Positions 33,841-44,480 are shown, numbered from the stretch's first letter. The stretch is DNA of 64,000 bases from an uncultured Myxococcales bacterium (GCA_937146725.1 CAKZRU010000112.1:1-64000), one strand, 5' to 3'. Notes: a model not told the origin generated them from the sequence alone. Numbers and translations are program-made.

Positions 33841-36800
33841 TTATTCGGTATATTGAATAAAATTGGTGAGTTTTTGAAGACGTCGGCTGACCGAAATGCC
33901 AACATCTTCAACCAACTCTTGATTCGTATCGATCAAGTGGTGACCTACTCTTGGGTCTTCGGTTTGATTATCCAAACCTGTCGCTAAAATAAGTGCCGGT
34001 TGATCCGCTCCATAAATGCTTGAGTCAGCGCTAATAATGCGTTTTACATTGAGTTCATAGCCTTCAATAAAGCCTTCGTTATCAATCAAACGGAGCTGAT
34101 CTCCGGTGGCAACCCATAAGCCTTGTTCATTGGCAGTCATGTCGGAGATTGCAAAAGGCACCCCATCAATTTGGGAGAAGCTAGAAAGGTTTCCGGTTTG
34201 TGCCAATGTATTGATAGAAGCTTTGTAGATCTTACGAAGCTTGCCATCTGCCACCCATAAGTCATCATCTTGTTGCACAAATTGAGTGAGGCTTCCGCCT
34301 AGGGCAACTTCATGTTCAATCGCCTGTTCTCCACTGCCGGCCAAAACAGCGGTTGCATTAATCACCAATAGTTTACCAGTTAGGCCACAGCCCACTACAA
34401 CCTTTGGGCTAAAGGTTTCTCCGCTGAGATAGGCGACTGCAAGGGGACGTTGGATGCCTGTCAAATCAAGTGTTTTTATAGTTTTTAAAGTATAAGGATC
34501 AATAGCGATTAGTGTATTCGCTTCGGCATTGACAACCCAAAGTGTTCCACCGCCAAGATCCATGTCATAGGCACCAGGTCCGGTTGGGATTCTACGAAGC
34601 AAGCGCATTGGATTTCCCCCTAAGACAGCAACATGACCCGAAATAGGAGAACTTACAAAAAGCCTTTGATTGGCATGGTCAGCAATAATATCATATGCAC
34701 CTTGGCCAATGTTGGTGACTTGACGTTCTCTCGTGAACAGTAATTCTCCATTAATCTGCTCATAACGATAAAGAACCACGCTTCCTTCAGCATAAGTGCC
34801 GGAAGTTGATGTTGTCGCTAACATAGGTGTACCTCGCTCGGCGACATTAAAGGTCCAAACTTGATCAAACTCTCCACCGGCTTCTCCAGAGACTCTGAAT
34901 AAAAGCTCGTAGTTGCCTGCTTCAAAAAAGCCGGGACGCCATTTGAGAGTGGTTCTTTTGACTCTGCTACCCTCTTGGGGCTCACCAGGGGCTGGCAGAA
35001 TCGCTTCATTGGTAATGCGAGCGTTTTCAGGTACACGGATCCAATTAAAACTGGCTGGATTGAGTACGCCATTGGCAAGCTCTGCAGAAGTGACTGTGAC
35101 TTCTAAAGTGATTTCATCGCCTTCACGCAGATAATATACATTGTCTTCCGAAGGAAGCTCGCTAAACTCACCAATCGCCACGGTTGGGTCTGCAACTAGA
35201 CCACCATTTTGTGCAAGCTCTACTTGCACACTTGAGGAGAACTGAGCTAACTGAGCATTAACTGTAAATCTTGAGGTTGCCTCTGCAATACCACCATCAC
35301 CATCGTTAAAGGTCACTGTAATATTAAAAGTCCCTTCTTGATTATAAGTATGAGTCACTTCAGCACCGGTTAAAATGGTTCCATCTCCCATATCCCATTC
35401 AACTTCTGTATTTGAGCCTGGAGTATTGGGTTGATCAGCAACCACATCATCAACATTAATGCTAAAGCTAGATACACTGCCAACTTCGCTTGAGCCTGCA
35501 CTCACAATGGTAATCTCGGGTGCTACATTTTCGACGCTAAGTTGTAAGGTGCTTACCGCAGTGCTTCCGTCACTATCAATCACAGTACATTGTACTTCGT
35601 AGGTAGCCGGACCATCCGGCCAAGCATGGCTTACTGTTGGAGCAGCGGTTTCTCGAACTTCTGAACCATCGCCAAAGTCCCAACGATAAGTACTGATTGG
35701 ATCAGTGGGGGCGCCGGCAGTACTGGCAGAAGCATTTAAAGTGAGGGCAACGCCTTCAAAAGCAGTCGGATCTCCTTCGGGGAGTTCATAATCAAAGACA
35801 GCATTAGGGCTTACATCTAAGATGTTAATTTGAGCCTCATAAAAGCTTGAACTATCTTCATCAGTTGCCGTAATCCTTACCGTAAATGGGCCATCTCCAT
35901 TAAATACATGTTCAATCGTGGGCGTATTAAGGTCACTTTGGACTATCGGGCTTCCATCACCAAAATCCCAGGTTAATCCGGTTAAGGGGTCAGCTTCACC
36001 ACCGGCAACTGTACCATTCCAATTAAAGGTAATCGCTTCGCCTTCGCTTGCTTGCAAGGTATTGGCATTCCAAATCGCAGTTGGACTAAGATCAGCAATC
36101 GTAATATTAAAGCAGTTTGGACCGACTTGGTCATCACTATCTCTGACGGTTAAGCATACATTATAATCACCGTCGTTATTAAAGGTATGTGTGGGTGCAG
36201 TGAGATCTTCACCAATCTCTTGTTGGGGTTGACCATCTACCGAATAACCAAAATCCCAAATATATTCTATAATCGGATCAGAGCCTGCTCCAGCTCGCGT
36301 TTGACCAGAGGTAAAGGTGACTTGTTCTCCTTCAATAAGGTTCACATTGTTGGGGTCAAGTCCAACACCTTCAATAATCGGTGCTACACCACCTACACGC
36401 ACCAAGGCACTCGCTTGGTCTGGACATGATGAATCTTCATCAAGGGCATTAAGAGTAAGGGTATATTCGCCTTCGGCTTGATAGGTGTACTGTACTGTGC
36501 TTTCGGCTAACGTGAGTGGCTCAGAGCCATCACCAAAGTTCCACTGATACTGAGTGATAGGATCGGCCTCACTCACCGAACGAGTGTCGGGTGCAGTAAA
36601 GATAAAGGGCTCACCTTCGCTGACATCATAAATCGCTTGGGGCAACACACAGGTGGGTGAAATATCATTGATTTCAACGCTCGCTCGTGCTTCAAGAGAC
36701 TCATCTTGGCCGGTGGTGATTCTAATGGAGACAAGTTGACTCTTTTGCTCATCAGTATTGACTGCAACGGAAGTCAACATACTTTCTGCTAGAACCGGAT

Positions 36801-38856
36801 TGTCTTGAGGCTCGGCAGGAAGCTGAGTCACGACCGGATCAAATGATTCCTCAAGTTCATAAAGGCCATCACCATCCACATCCCATTCTACTTTGGCAAT
36901 GCCACCAAACTCTTCGGAAACAAAAATATTTGCCGCCGAAATATTGAGAGTTTCACCCTCATTTACGTTGTAAGGACCACCAATCGATACATCAAAGGGC
37001 ATGGATACGGAGAAATTAAAGGTATCGCTGATCAAAGCTACATCATTGCCACAGGCATAAAGCTCTGATCTTGCTCTAAAGATGCCATCGCCTGAACCAA
37101 CCGCACTTGCCGAATCAAAAATAGCAGTAAAGCCAAGTGATTCAGCCGCAGTTCCCGAAACATCTAAGCTGACTTCAGAACCAAACTCTCGAGTTTTAAT
37201 TCTAAGATCACTGCCATCAAGAACAGCATAGACCTGTGAGACTTGACGATTAAGGGCGATCAAGACTTCAGCAGCGGTCGCAGCATTCAAGTCAAAGTAG
37301 TCATCCGCATTGATCACAAAGGTTTCACTCGCATTATTATGCAAGGTAAAGATCAGTTCTTGACCGGCCACAAGTTGGAAAGGACCACCATGTACAATGC
37401 TCACCGAGCCATTGCTTGACTCTAATTCACGAGATGATAAGAGCTCAGCGGGTAAGGCTTCTAAGATTTCATCATCAAAAAGAGTTCGAGTATCTAGTAC
37501 TGTGCCGTTTTCATCCAATTGATCAAGTACGGTTGACACATAGTCATAACAACGGTTTGGCGCAGTGACTACCGAAGCAACATTGATACGACTTGCGGTT
37601 CCACCCTCATTAATCGCTGTATCTCGAATACAAGGACTAGAGTTACAAAGATAAGCTTCTAACTCTACATTGATTTCTTCAAGAGTTGGTGCTCTGACAC
37701 CTTCTGCTGATACGATTTGGGCGTTCCCGCAATTGTCGGCTAAAAGAATTTTTTGAGAGCGTAAACAGCCATCCTCAACCACTTCTAAAACACTAACTGA
37801 AGGATTGCTATCAAAGTTATCAGTGACCGCATAATCAGCGCTTAAACCTTGGCTAAAATCTTCAAGCTCACGACAATTTCCAATATTTGCTTCATTCGCA
37901 GGGAAACAACGATTTGTCACTAAGTCGCAGAGTTCACCATTGCTACATTCTTGATCATTAGAGCAGTTATCAGTGGTATTCAGTAAGGGAAAAGCACGAT
38001 CTAGCTTAAAGCTGACTGTTTGAGTCGCCACAATCGAAGGTGGCGGTTGGCTGTAGTCATATACCTTAACACTGAGTGCAAGTGCTTCGGAATCCTCAAG
38101 TGAAGGAGGTAATTCGACTGTACGCTCAATGACACGCGGAAGTTGCTCTGGCGTGGCCATATCAACAAAATCAAAGCTACGATCCCCCTCATTAATTTCA
38201 CTACACACACCATTGGAGCAGACTAGATCTCCCCCACAATCGTCTGTGGTGGTACAGGTACAGGCTCCACTTGGTAAGCAACTTTCGCCAGCTGCACAGG
38301 CATCGTTAGTGCTACAGGCGCATTGGCCTTGATTACAAACTTGCCCTTGACCACATTGCTGATCATTGGCACAGCCACAGAAACCTTCAGCGTTACAGAC
38401 TCCATTACCATTATCACAGTCATTATTATCAAAGCAGATACATTCGCCGGTAAAAATGCAAAAACCTTGACCGCCACAAGCCTCCGTCGTTCCATCGGGA
38501 CACAGAGCCGGTTCCGGTTGAGCAAAGGCCGGAGAAACCGTACTAGTTACGATTTCAATATCCAATGAATTACCGGTGTTATCATCTAGCCTAAAGGTCA
38601 TTGAGGCTGGGTTCGGAGCAAAGTTATTTCCATTAATTAATCCACCTTCAAGTGGTGCATTAACAGTAAACTCTCCCGAAATACAGGCCCCATCCAAGGG
38701 CTCTGTGATCGTCAGATTTTGTGCTTGAACAACTAAAGGGAAAACACAGGAAATGCATCCCAACAAGGCGAGATACTTTAAAGAGATCGTAACGTTTGCA
38801 CGAATACACTTGTACTTATTCGACAGTTGATGAGCTTTGAATACACACATCACCAT
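33841..38856 (-). CDS. Giant exported protein: cysteine modules, PKD repeats and beta-propeller
   Basis: A 1671-residue protein with a signal peptide ending VVQAQ (about residue 46); no lipobox. Residues about 115-220 and 290-320 are cysteine-rich EGF/Dickkopf-like modules. About five to six PKD-type domains follow in the middle (signatures YQWNFGDGSEP, YIWDFGY, LTWDFGDGSP, YRWDFGDGSEV, VEWDMGDGT, each with a later H/YTY- and GxY-like strand). The last 350 residues look like a YVTN-type beta-propeller (YDIIADHANQRLFVSS, YDMDLGGGTLWVVNAEANTLIAIDP). This is an adhesion or scaffold architecture at the surface. ATG start with AAAGG nine bases upstream. The largest gene here; its neighbours are also surface proteins. 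Confidence 0.88.
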   Translation of the reverse strand: MVMCVFKAHQLSNKYKCIRANVTISLKYLALLGCISCVFPLVVQAQNLTITEPLDGACISGEFTVNAPLEGGLINGNNFAPNPASMTFRLDDNTGNSLDIEIVTSTVSPAFAQPEPALCPDGTTEACGGQGFCIFTGECICFDNNDCDNGNGVCNAEGFCGCANDQQCGQGQVCNQGQCACSTNDACAAGESCLPSGACTCTTTDDCGGDLVCSNGVCSEINEGDRSFDFVDMATPEQLPRVIERTVELPPSLEDSEALALSVKVYDYSQPPPSIVATQTVSFKLDRAFPLLNTTDNCSNDQECSNGELCDLVTNRCFPANEANIGNCRELEDFSQGLSADYAVTDNFDSNPSVSVLEVVEDGCLRSQKILLADNCGNAQIVSAEGVRAPTLEEINVELEAYLCNSSPCIRDTAINEGGTASRINVASVVTAPNRCYDYVSTVLDQLDENGTVLDTRTLFDDEILEALPAELLSSRELESSNGSVSIVHGGPFQLVAGQELIFTLHNNASETFVINADDYFDLNAATAAEVLIALNRQVSQVYAVLDGSDLRIKTREFGSEVSLDVSGTAAESLGFTAIFDSASAVGSGDGIFRARSELYACGNDVALISDTFNFSVSMPFDVSIGGPYNVNEGETLNISAANIFVSEEFGGIAKVEWDVDGDGLYELEESFDPVVTQLPAEPQDNPVLAESMLTSVAVNTDEQKSQLVSIRITTGQDESLEARASVEINDISPTCVLPQAIYDVSEGEPFIFTAPDTRSVSEADPITQYQWNFGDGSEPLTLAESTVQYTYQAEGEYTLTLNALDEDSSCPDQASALVRVGGVAPIIEGVGLDPNNVNLIEGEQVTFTSGQTRAGAGSDPIIEYIWDFGYSVDGQPQQEIGEDLTAPTHTFNNDGDYNVCLTVRDSDDQVGPNCFNITIADLSPTAIWNANTLQASEGEAITFNWNGTVAGGEADPLTGLTWDFGDGSPIVQSDLNTPTIEHVFNGDGPFTVRITATDEDSSSFYEAQINILDVSPNAVFDYELPEGDPTAFEGVALTLNASASTAGAPTDPISTYRWDFGDGSEVRETAAPTVSHAWPDGPATYEVQCTVIDSDGSTAVSTLQLSVENVAPEITIVSAGSSEVGSVSSFSINVDDVVADQPNTPGSNTEVEWDMGDGTILTGAEVTHTYNQEGTFNITVTFNDGDGGIAEATSRFTVNAQLAQFSSSVQVELAQNGGLVADPTVAIGEFSELPSEDNVYYLREGDEITLEVTVTSAELANGVLNPASFNWIRVPENARITNEAILPAPGEPQEGSRVKRTTLKWRPGFFEAGNYELLFRVSGEAGGEFDQVWTFNVAERGTPMLATTSTSGTYAEGSVVLYRYEQINGELLFTRERQVTNIGQGAYDIIADHANQRLFVSSPISGHVAVLGGNPMRLLRRIPTGPGAYDMDLGGGTLWVVNAEANTLIAIDPYTLKTIKTLDLTGIQRPLAVAYLSGETFSPKVVVGCGLTGKLLVINATAVLAGSGEQAIEHEVALGGSLTQFVQQDDDLWVADGKLRKIYKASINTLAQTGNLSSFSQIDGVPFAISDMTANEQGLWVATGDQLRLIDNEGFIEGYELNVKRIISADSSIYGADQPALILATGLDNQTEDPRVGHHLIDTNQELVEDVGISVSRRLQKLTNFIQYTE

Positions 38857-39060
38857 AGGGCAGTACCTTTCAGCATGGTGGGAAAATAGAGACTAACTTA
38901 TTTATAATAGTGAGAGTTAAGTATGCACACAAAACTCTTTTTTACTACTGTTACACTTTAACATAAAAATGAGAAGTGCAAAGAGCTTGTCTGATTCATT
39001 AAGACAATGCATATTGTTTGTTGAAACATTTGATCTATTACAGAACTAATCTCAACTATC

Positions 39061-39120
39061 AGCTTGTGAGTTTTGCATGAGTCTTTACAGTTTGGGTTAT
39101 CTCTTTTTTGTTCACAAGCT
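39061..39120. repeat. Long-range inverted repeat before the 39136 lipoprotein gene
   Basis: AGCTTGTGA (39061-39069) and TCACAAGCT (39112-39120) are perfect 9-base arms 42 bases apart, in the divergent region between two surface-protein genes, ending 15 bases before the ATG. This could be an operator pair or an mRNA leader fold. Confidence 0.35.
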
Positions 39121-39135
39121 TGGGGACGAGTTATC

Positions 39136-41982
39136 ATGAAAACTACGCATCATCTTTTGATTTCCATAACAGCGCTTATGCTTTGGGGCTGTCCAGAAAA
39201 TCCCACAGAAGATCCCAAAGGTGGAGAAATGGCGGGAGAAATGGCGGGGGCTGAGATGACCTTTGATCAGTTTCCCGAAGCAGGGGATGTGGCTGACATG
39301 GAAATGGATATGGACTTAAGTGAACCCGATCCATGCGAAAGTGATGATCAATGTTTTCCCGGAAGAATCTGTGTTGAGGGAAGTTGTCAAGAAGCCGAAT
39401 GTCAAGAGGATAGTGATTGCTCGGCAGAATCACCGATTTGCTTTGGTGAAGAAGGTGAAGAACCTGGCCAACGTAAGGGGCGCTGTGGTAACTGTGCATC
39501 CGATGATGAGTGCTATGGCCAAGCAAAGTGTGTTCCTTTTGAAAACACAGGGAATGCTGAAGCGAGTGCAGGCCATTGTGAACTCAACGGAAACTGTGAA
39601 GCAAACTTAGAATGTAATCCAAGCTCAACTCAAGTGATGCGAGGACCCCAAAGCGAAGTCTGTCTTGATCGTCGAAGCTCTGAGCGCGAACCTATCTGTA
39701 CCTCAGCTTTTAATTGTCAAGAAATGGACAGCTGTCCTGAGGGACTCAGCTGTTTAGAGTCAGGCCAATGCGCTGCTTTACCCTTAAATGTGGAATGTGA
39801 GGAAAACTTACAATGTCGCTTTGGTGAAGTCTGCCGTAATGATGGTTTGTGTGGCCCTTGTGAAGATGATGGAGATTGCGGAAGTGATGCTCAGGTGTGT
39901 CGCGCTGGACAATGCCAAGAAGTGCCTAATGCCTGTACTGATGACAGCGACTGCCTTGGTGCTCGGCGCTGTGTTCTCAATGAATGTGCCGCTCCCGAAT
40001 GTGATGAGGATGCTTTTGAGGGTAATGATAGCTTTGGCCGTGCTATAGAGGTTGATGGAGATCGTGTATATCGCGGTTTAGTCAGTTGTACTGATGACTG
40101 GTACACCTTTACTTTGGCGCCGCAAATGAATGCCCTTGTTAAGGTCAGACAGCGTGATCGTGGTGCAAACTTAGGGGTTGTGGTTGTGGATGATGAAGAA
40201 AGAGAATTGGGACGTTCTGTTGGTTCAGCCCCCGTTGAAGCAGTTCGTTTAAGAGAGAGTGCCGGACCAAGAGTTGTTTTTGTACGAGTTTTCCAAGAGG
40301 GAGATGCTTCAGTTGCAGAATATGATTTGGAAATTGTCTATACCCCAAGTGGTGATCGCTGTTTAGATGATCCTTTTGAGCTTAATGGGGGTGATGATAC
40401 TGTCGATACAGCACGTATGATTCGTTATTCAAGTAATGAGAGCTTTCCCAACGAAGTTAAAGGCCAAGTCTGTCTCGAAGATACGGATTATTTATGCTTT
40501 GAGATGCGTCGAGGTGAGCTTCTTTCAATCAAGGGAGCGATCGATTTAGGTGATGCCTTGGTGATTGGTGCATTGATCGATCCTCAAGGGGGGATGATTG
40601 CTGAAGGCCGTTGGGCTGCTGACCAAAACCCAACCGATATTAGCCAAGAGGTTGAGCAAAGTGGACGTTATTGCTTAGCGTTAAACTCTGATGATGAAAA
40701 TGGACGTCGAACCGGACAAGGCCGTTATACATTAGAACTTAATGGCGTGAGTCCGGAACTTGCAGACCTGTGCGAAGCGAAACAGATTCTGATGGTTTCT
40801 GATAATCGTGGCGGAGATTCAGGAACATTAAGCGGTGATGATGTATTGCGCGCTTCTTGTGCGCCCAACAGTAATGGCCCTGAAATGGTTTATACAGTGA
40901 ATGTCACAGAACCTAGCTTGATTGTTGCAACAGTTTCAGGGTCTTCTGCCGGCTCTTTGGGAGATCCGGTTCTTTCATTACGGGGTCAATGTGATCAAGA
41001 CAACAGTGAGATCGCCTGTAGCGCTCGAGGTTATGATGTGAATAACCCCTTTGTAATCCCGCCTAACCCAGCTGTATTAAGAGCAGCGCTTGTTCCTCCT
41101 ATTGATCCTGTTACCGGCGAAGGTGTTGGCCAGTATTCATTGATTGTTGATGGTGAAAATGTTGGAGATGACCCAAGATATCAGCTGGATGTACAACTAA
41201 GACCATTGGCACCACCACCAGTCAATGAAAACTGTGATCGAGTGAGTGAGTTAAGCTTGGTTGATGGAGTTGCTGTGGTTGAGACAAGCCTAGATCAAGC
41301 CCGAGCTGAGTTGAATACTTGTGGCCAAAATGGGCCGGATGCCACATATCAATTTACTTTAGACACAGCGAGTGAAGTATTGATTCAAGTGGGCTCTAAG
41401 CCAGCAGACTTTCCGGTGATTGTATCTTTGAGTGATCAATGTGGTGGACCGGAAATTGCTTGTGGCTTTGGTGTGAATGAAACATTAGAAGCGGGTACCT
41501 ATCACTTAACTGTCGCAGGTGCCGATGAAATGAGTCGTGGTTTAACAGAGTTACAAATTACTGCTACGCCTCTACCGAACACACCAAGTAATGATACCTG
41601 TGATAATGCCATCGCTCTTGAAGGTGATAGTGGTATGGTGACCGGTAATACAACGGGCGCAAGCAATGATTATGAGCTAGGAGCCAATAACTTATGCACT
41701 CGCTATAATAGTAATTCGGGTGAGCTTGTGTATCGCTATACCGGCCGTGCCAATCAAGCAGTAACTTTTACCGCTGTGCCTGAAGAAGGCTGGGATCTTT
41801 CACTTTATATCTTAAGTGCTTGCCAAGGTAATATCGAAAATGCCTGCATCACCGGTCAAGATGAAGCTTTGACAGAAACCTTAACTTTTACTCCAAGTAA
41901 TAACGCTGAGGTTTATGTTGTTGTTGATGGCGCTAATGGTGAAACTGGTGCCTTTGAGTTATCTTGGTCCCTTGATGACTAA
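39136..41982 (+). CDS. Large cysteine-rich PPC-type lipoprotein
   Basis: A 948-residue lipoprotein starting at the ATG at 39136, which directly yields a short signal and lipobox (MLWGC). A longer frame from a TTG at 39073 would put 21 residues before the signal and is rejected. A GGEMAGEMAGAEM linker follows the lipid Cys. Residues about 55-290 are cysteine modules (CESDDQCFPGRICVEGSC type). About five PPC-like beta domains fill the rest (DDWYTFTLAPQM, TDYLCFEMRRGE, and repeats near the end such as VYRYTGRANQAVTF). It mirrors the protein at 30294-33719 in layout and is divergent from the PKD protein gene. Role: surface binding or structure; no enzyme domain seen. Confidence 0.88.
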   Translation: MKTTHHLLISITALMLWGCPENPTEDPKGGEMAGEMAGAEMTFDQFPEAGDVADMEMDMDLSEPDPCESDDQCFPGRICVEGSCQEAECQEDSDCSAESPICFGEEGEEPGQRKGRCGNCASDDECYGQAKCVPFENTGNAEASAGHCELNGNCEANLECNPSSTQVMRGPQSEVCLDRRSSEREPICTSAFNCQEMDSCPEGLSCLESGQCAALPLNVECEENLQCRFGEVCRNDGLCGPCEDDGDCGSDAQVCRAGQCQEVPNACTDDSDCLGARRCVLNECAAPECDEDAFEGNDSFGRAIEVDGDRVYRGLVSCTDDWYTFTLAPQMNALVKVRQRDRGANLGVVVVDDEERELGRSVGSAPVEAVRLRESAGPRVVFVRVFQEGDASVAEYDLEIVYTPSGDRCLDDPFELNGGDDTVDTARMIRYSSNESFPNEVKGQVCLEDTDYLCFEMRRGELLSIKGAIDLGDALVIGALIDPQGGMIAEGRWAADQNPTDISQEVEQSGRYCLALNSDDENGRRTGQGRYTLELNGVSPELADLCEAKQILMVSDNRGGDSGTLSGDDVLRASCAPNSNGPEMVYTVNVTEPSLIVATVSGSSAGSLGDPVLSLRGQCDQDNSEIACSARGYDVNNPFVIPPNPAVLRAALVPPIDPVTGEGVGQYSLIVDGENVGDDPRYQLDVQLRPLAPPPVNENCDRVSELSLVDGVAVVETSLDQARAELNTCGQNGPDATYQFTLDTASEVLIQVGSKPADFPVIVSLSDQCGGPEIACGFGVNETLEAGTYHLTVAGADEMSRGLTELQITATPLPNTPSNDTCDNAIALEGDSGMVTGNTTGASNDYELGANNLCTRYNSNSGELVYRYTGRANQAVTFTAVPEEGWDLSLYILSACQGNIENACITGQDEALTETLTFTPSNNAEVYVVVDGANGETGAFELSWSLDD

Positions 41983-42105
41983 TCCAAGGGCTGTTGGGTG
42001 TGTTCATTATCAAGTTTTCAATTAAATACACTGAATCAGAAGATCCATCTCATCATTGAGTTTTCATCATTTTTATTATCTTAACTTCTTTCAGAGAGTA
42101 GCCCT

Positions 42106-43440
42106 TTGAAACTTCCATTACGCTCATCAATGGCATATATACATTCGATGATTTTACCTAATTCTCAGCTCATCCCCATGACTTTTTTTGGTGATGAAAC
42201 ACCAGAAGGGATGAGGGTTTTTGAAAGTTTGAGTGATACAACGATCAGACCAAGTCACTCCTTATATAGCTTAGAGGGCTCATATGGATGGCGGGTCTAT
42301 CAAGCTCGTGATCAGCGTTGGTGGGTACGAGACCAACTTTGTGGCTATCTAGGTGTTAAGCATTTCATTTGGTTTGCCAGTGCTAAAAGACTTGCAGAAA
42401 AAGGCGTTTCACATTTTGAAAAGACTGCGCTTCATTTAGTGAGCGAGCAAATCCAAAGTTTGAAAGCCAAAGAAGATACCGCAGAGCTTTTTGTCTGTCT
42501 TTTGCCCAGTGATCAGCAAAATGACACCTTGTACGCCCTCAGCGCTCAAGCCAAAGTCAGAGAAGCTCTTGTCCAAGCCAACATTCCCCAAGTTTATCAA
42601 GTTAAAGTTAGCTTACCAGGAACGGTGAAGTCCTCTTTGCTACGCGTGCTTGATCATTATGCAAAAGATGAAAGCAAAATAAACATAACCCATCCACATA
42701 TCTTTGTTGATGATTGGGTGCATGTTCGTAGTGGTGAAGTTGTGGGTGAAAATGGTGAAACCTTTAAGCTTGAACAAGATTTTGCCTTGGGCCAAACTGC
42801 GGTGACGCAATCCTTATATGAAGCGGTTATGGGTGTTAAACTACCACTCAACCAAGGCCCTTTATATCCAGCAACAGCCGTATCTTGGATTGACTCTGTT
42901 AGTTTTTGTAATCAGCTTTCAGAGCTTTTAAATCTACCTCCTTATTATGAGATTGATACTAGCCGGACCTTGGTGAAAGTTCTTGATCCAAAAGGAATAG
43001 GAATCCGCCTTCCTAAACGCCATGAGTGGTGTTATGCAGCATGCGGGGGTCGTTCTTGGCCTTATGCGGGTTCTGACTTACCCGATGAAGTTGCTTGGTC
43101 AGCACATAATTCAGGCTCCAAAGTAAGACCTGTTGCACGACTTAAGCACAATGACTTGGGCTTATATGATATGTCGGGTAATGTATGGGAATGGTGTGAA
43201 GAAGGAACAAGAGATCACGAGCAAAATGAAATCTGTTCAGGAGATCATCATCCCAAGTGGCTTCTCGGCGGAAGTTGGGCGAATCATCCTTGGGTTTTCC
43301 CCATTGGTGAAACTCTTGCTGAATTACCAAGCTATCGAGATCAGTTTATGGGCTTTAGGATTGCCCGTAATGTTTCTAGTGATACGCAAGTGATCGCTTG
43401 GTCTTTTAGCTTGGAGGATAAAGGACAACCCGAGCCATGA
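42106..43440 (+). CDS. SUMF1/FGE-fold protein with unknown N-terminal domain
   Basis: A 444-residue protein. Residues 1-190 are a cytoplasmic-looking domain I do not recognise. Residues about 205-435 are a SUMF1 domain: FALGQTAVTQSLYEAVMG, YPATAVSWIDSVSFCNQLS, IRLPKRHEWCYAACGG, GLYDMSGNVWEWCEEG, WLLGGSWANHP, FMGFRIARN. The cysteines that make formylglycine (GGSxxC region) are replaced: the motif reads GGSWAN. So it is not a sulfatase activator but one of the many SUMF1-fold proteins with other or binding roles. TTG start with GAGAG seven bases upstream; an ATG at 42133 is the alternative. Stop overlaps the next start (ATGA). No signal peptide. Confidence 0.8.
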   Translation: MKLPLRSSMAYIHSMILPNSQLIPMTFFGDETPEGMRVFESLSDTTIRPSHSLYSLEGSYGWRVYQARDQRWWVRDQLCGYLGVKHFIWFASAKRLAEKGVSHFEKTALHLVSEQIQSLKAKEDTAELFVCLLPSDQQNDTLYALSAQAKVREALVQANIPQVYQVKVSLPGTVKSSLLRVLDHYAKDESKINITHPHIFVDDWVHVRSGEVVGENGETFKLEQDFALGQTAVTQSLYEAVMGVKLPLNQGPLYPATAVSWIDSVSFCNQLSELLNLPPYYEIDTSRTLVKVLDPKGIGIRLPKRHEWCYAACGGRSWPYAGSDLPDEVAWSAHNSGSKVRPVARLKHNDLGLYDMSGNVWEWCEEGTRDHEQNEICSGDHHPKWLLGGSWANHPWVFPIGETLAELPSYRDQFMGFRIARNVSSDTQVIAWSFSLEDKGQPEP

Positions 43441-44429
43441 TCCGCTTTATTTTAACCGTCATTTTGCTGAGCTTGAACTTTGGGTGCACTGGAGTAAAAG
43501 TACTTGAGTCTAAGTTAAAAGATGCACAGCGAGAACGGGATATTTTAAGAGATGCTTATGAGGCTCAGCAATTACGTTTAAAGGAGTTAGAAAGCCGCTT
43601 ACTCAAGTTAGAGGACGGTGGTTTAGCAGGGAACTCCACAGTGAGCGCTGCAGTGAATTCACCTACTCGTTATGCTTCAAGGCAGAGAACTAAAGTAAAG
43701 ACCTCTCGCCAAAGCGCTTGGTCTCGTGAACGTTTGCGTGCCTTGCCGGTCGTTATGGTTAAAAGAGATCAAATTGAATCTAAGCTAAGCAAAGACGCTA
43801 TTGAACGCAATACTCAAGAAAATGAGTTGGAGAGAACACAAGTAAAGAGCCAGCGTCAAAAAGAGCGTTCATCTAAAAAACGAACCAGAAAACGATCATC
43901 ACGCAAAGTCAATATCAGTCCCAAAGAGTCACTCAGAGCATCAAAAGATGCGAATCGTTTACCTACTCTCACTGCAAATAATGTAAAACAGTATAGAGAT
44001 CCTGACCGAGCTCTGAAACAAGAGCAAGATGTAAGTCAGCTTGGTCAAGAGCCAAAAACTAGCATGAGCACAAGTCATGATGAGAAAGAGCATGAAGCTC
44101 AGACTTTAATAGAGAGTGAAAAGTATGAAGGGCGTGAAAAGTATGAAGAGCGTGAAATCCCAAACTCGATGAGTCAAAACTTGAAACTTGCCCAAAGCTA
44201 TAGAAAGCAAGGACGTTTACAAGAAGCGATGAGGATGGCCAAGCGTCTGATTTCTGAGGTGCCTACCGATCCATTAATTCCTGATGTGCTTTATTTGATG
44301 GGGCGTTTGCAAATTGAGCAGGGGCAAAATATGGCCGGACGTTCAACCCTGTTACGCTTAAGTCGTTTATATCCTCAAACGTCTGCGGCCAAAGAAGCTC
44401 AAGTTTTTTTAAACCTTGAAGGTTCTTAA
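43437..44429 (+). CDS. Lipoprotein with coiled coil and C-terminal TPR-like repeat
   Basis: A 330-residue lipoprotein (lipobox NFGC, Cys17). A coiled coil follows at about 22-60 (SKLKDAQRERDILRDAYEAQQLRLKELESRL), then a long basic, low-complexity region (KERSSKKRTRKRSSRK) to about 240, and a TPR-like pair at about 245-325 (LAQSYRKQGRLQEAMRMAKRL, LYLMGRLQIEQGQNMAGRSTLLRLSRLYP). The plan resembles CpoB/YbgF, a Tol-Pal-linked factor with an N-terminal coiled coil and C-terminal TPRs, though CpoB is periplasmic and this is lipid-anchored. ATGA overlap with the SUMF1-fold gene and followed by a LysM gene, pointing to a cell-envelope unit. Confidence 0.72.
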   Translation: MIRFILTVILLSLNFGCTGVKVLESKLKDAQRERDILRDAYEAQQLRLKELESRLLKLEDGGLAGNSTVSAAVNSPTRYASRQRTKVKTSRQSAWSRERLRALPVVMVKRDQIESKLSKDAIERNTQENELERTQVKSQRQKERSSKKRTRKRSSRKVNISPKESLRASKDANRLPTLTANNVKQYRDPDRALKQEQDVSQLGQEPKTSMSTSHDEKEHEAQTLIESEKYEGREKYEEREIPNSMSQNLKLAQSYRKQGRLQEAMRMAKRLISEVPTDPLIPDVLYLMGRLQIEQGQNMAGRSTLLRLSRLYPQTSAAKEAQVFLNLEGS

Positions 44430-44480
44430 GTGACTAGTCAGCTTGCAATTAATGGTTTATAATCATTTTCAATGAATGAT

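Noticed and set aside
42106..43440. Formylglycine-generating enzyme as activator of the sulfatase-fold protein at 3171-5381
   Set aside because: The SUMF1 domain lacks the active cysteines, and the sulfatase-fold protein has Thr at the nucleophile position.
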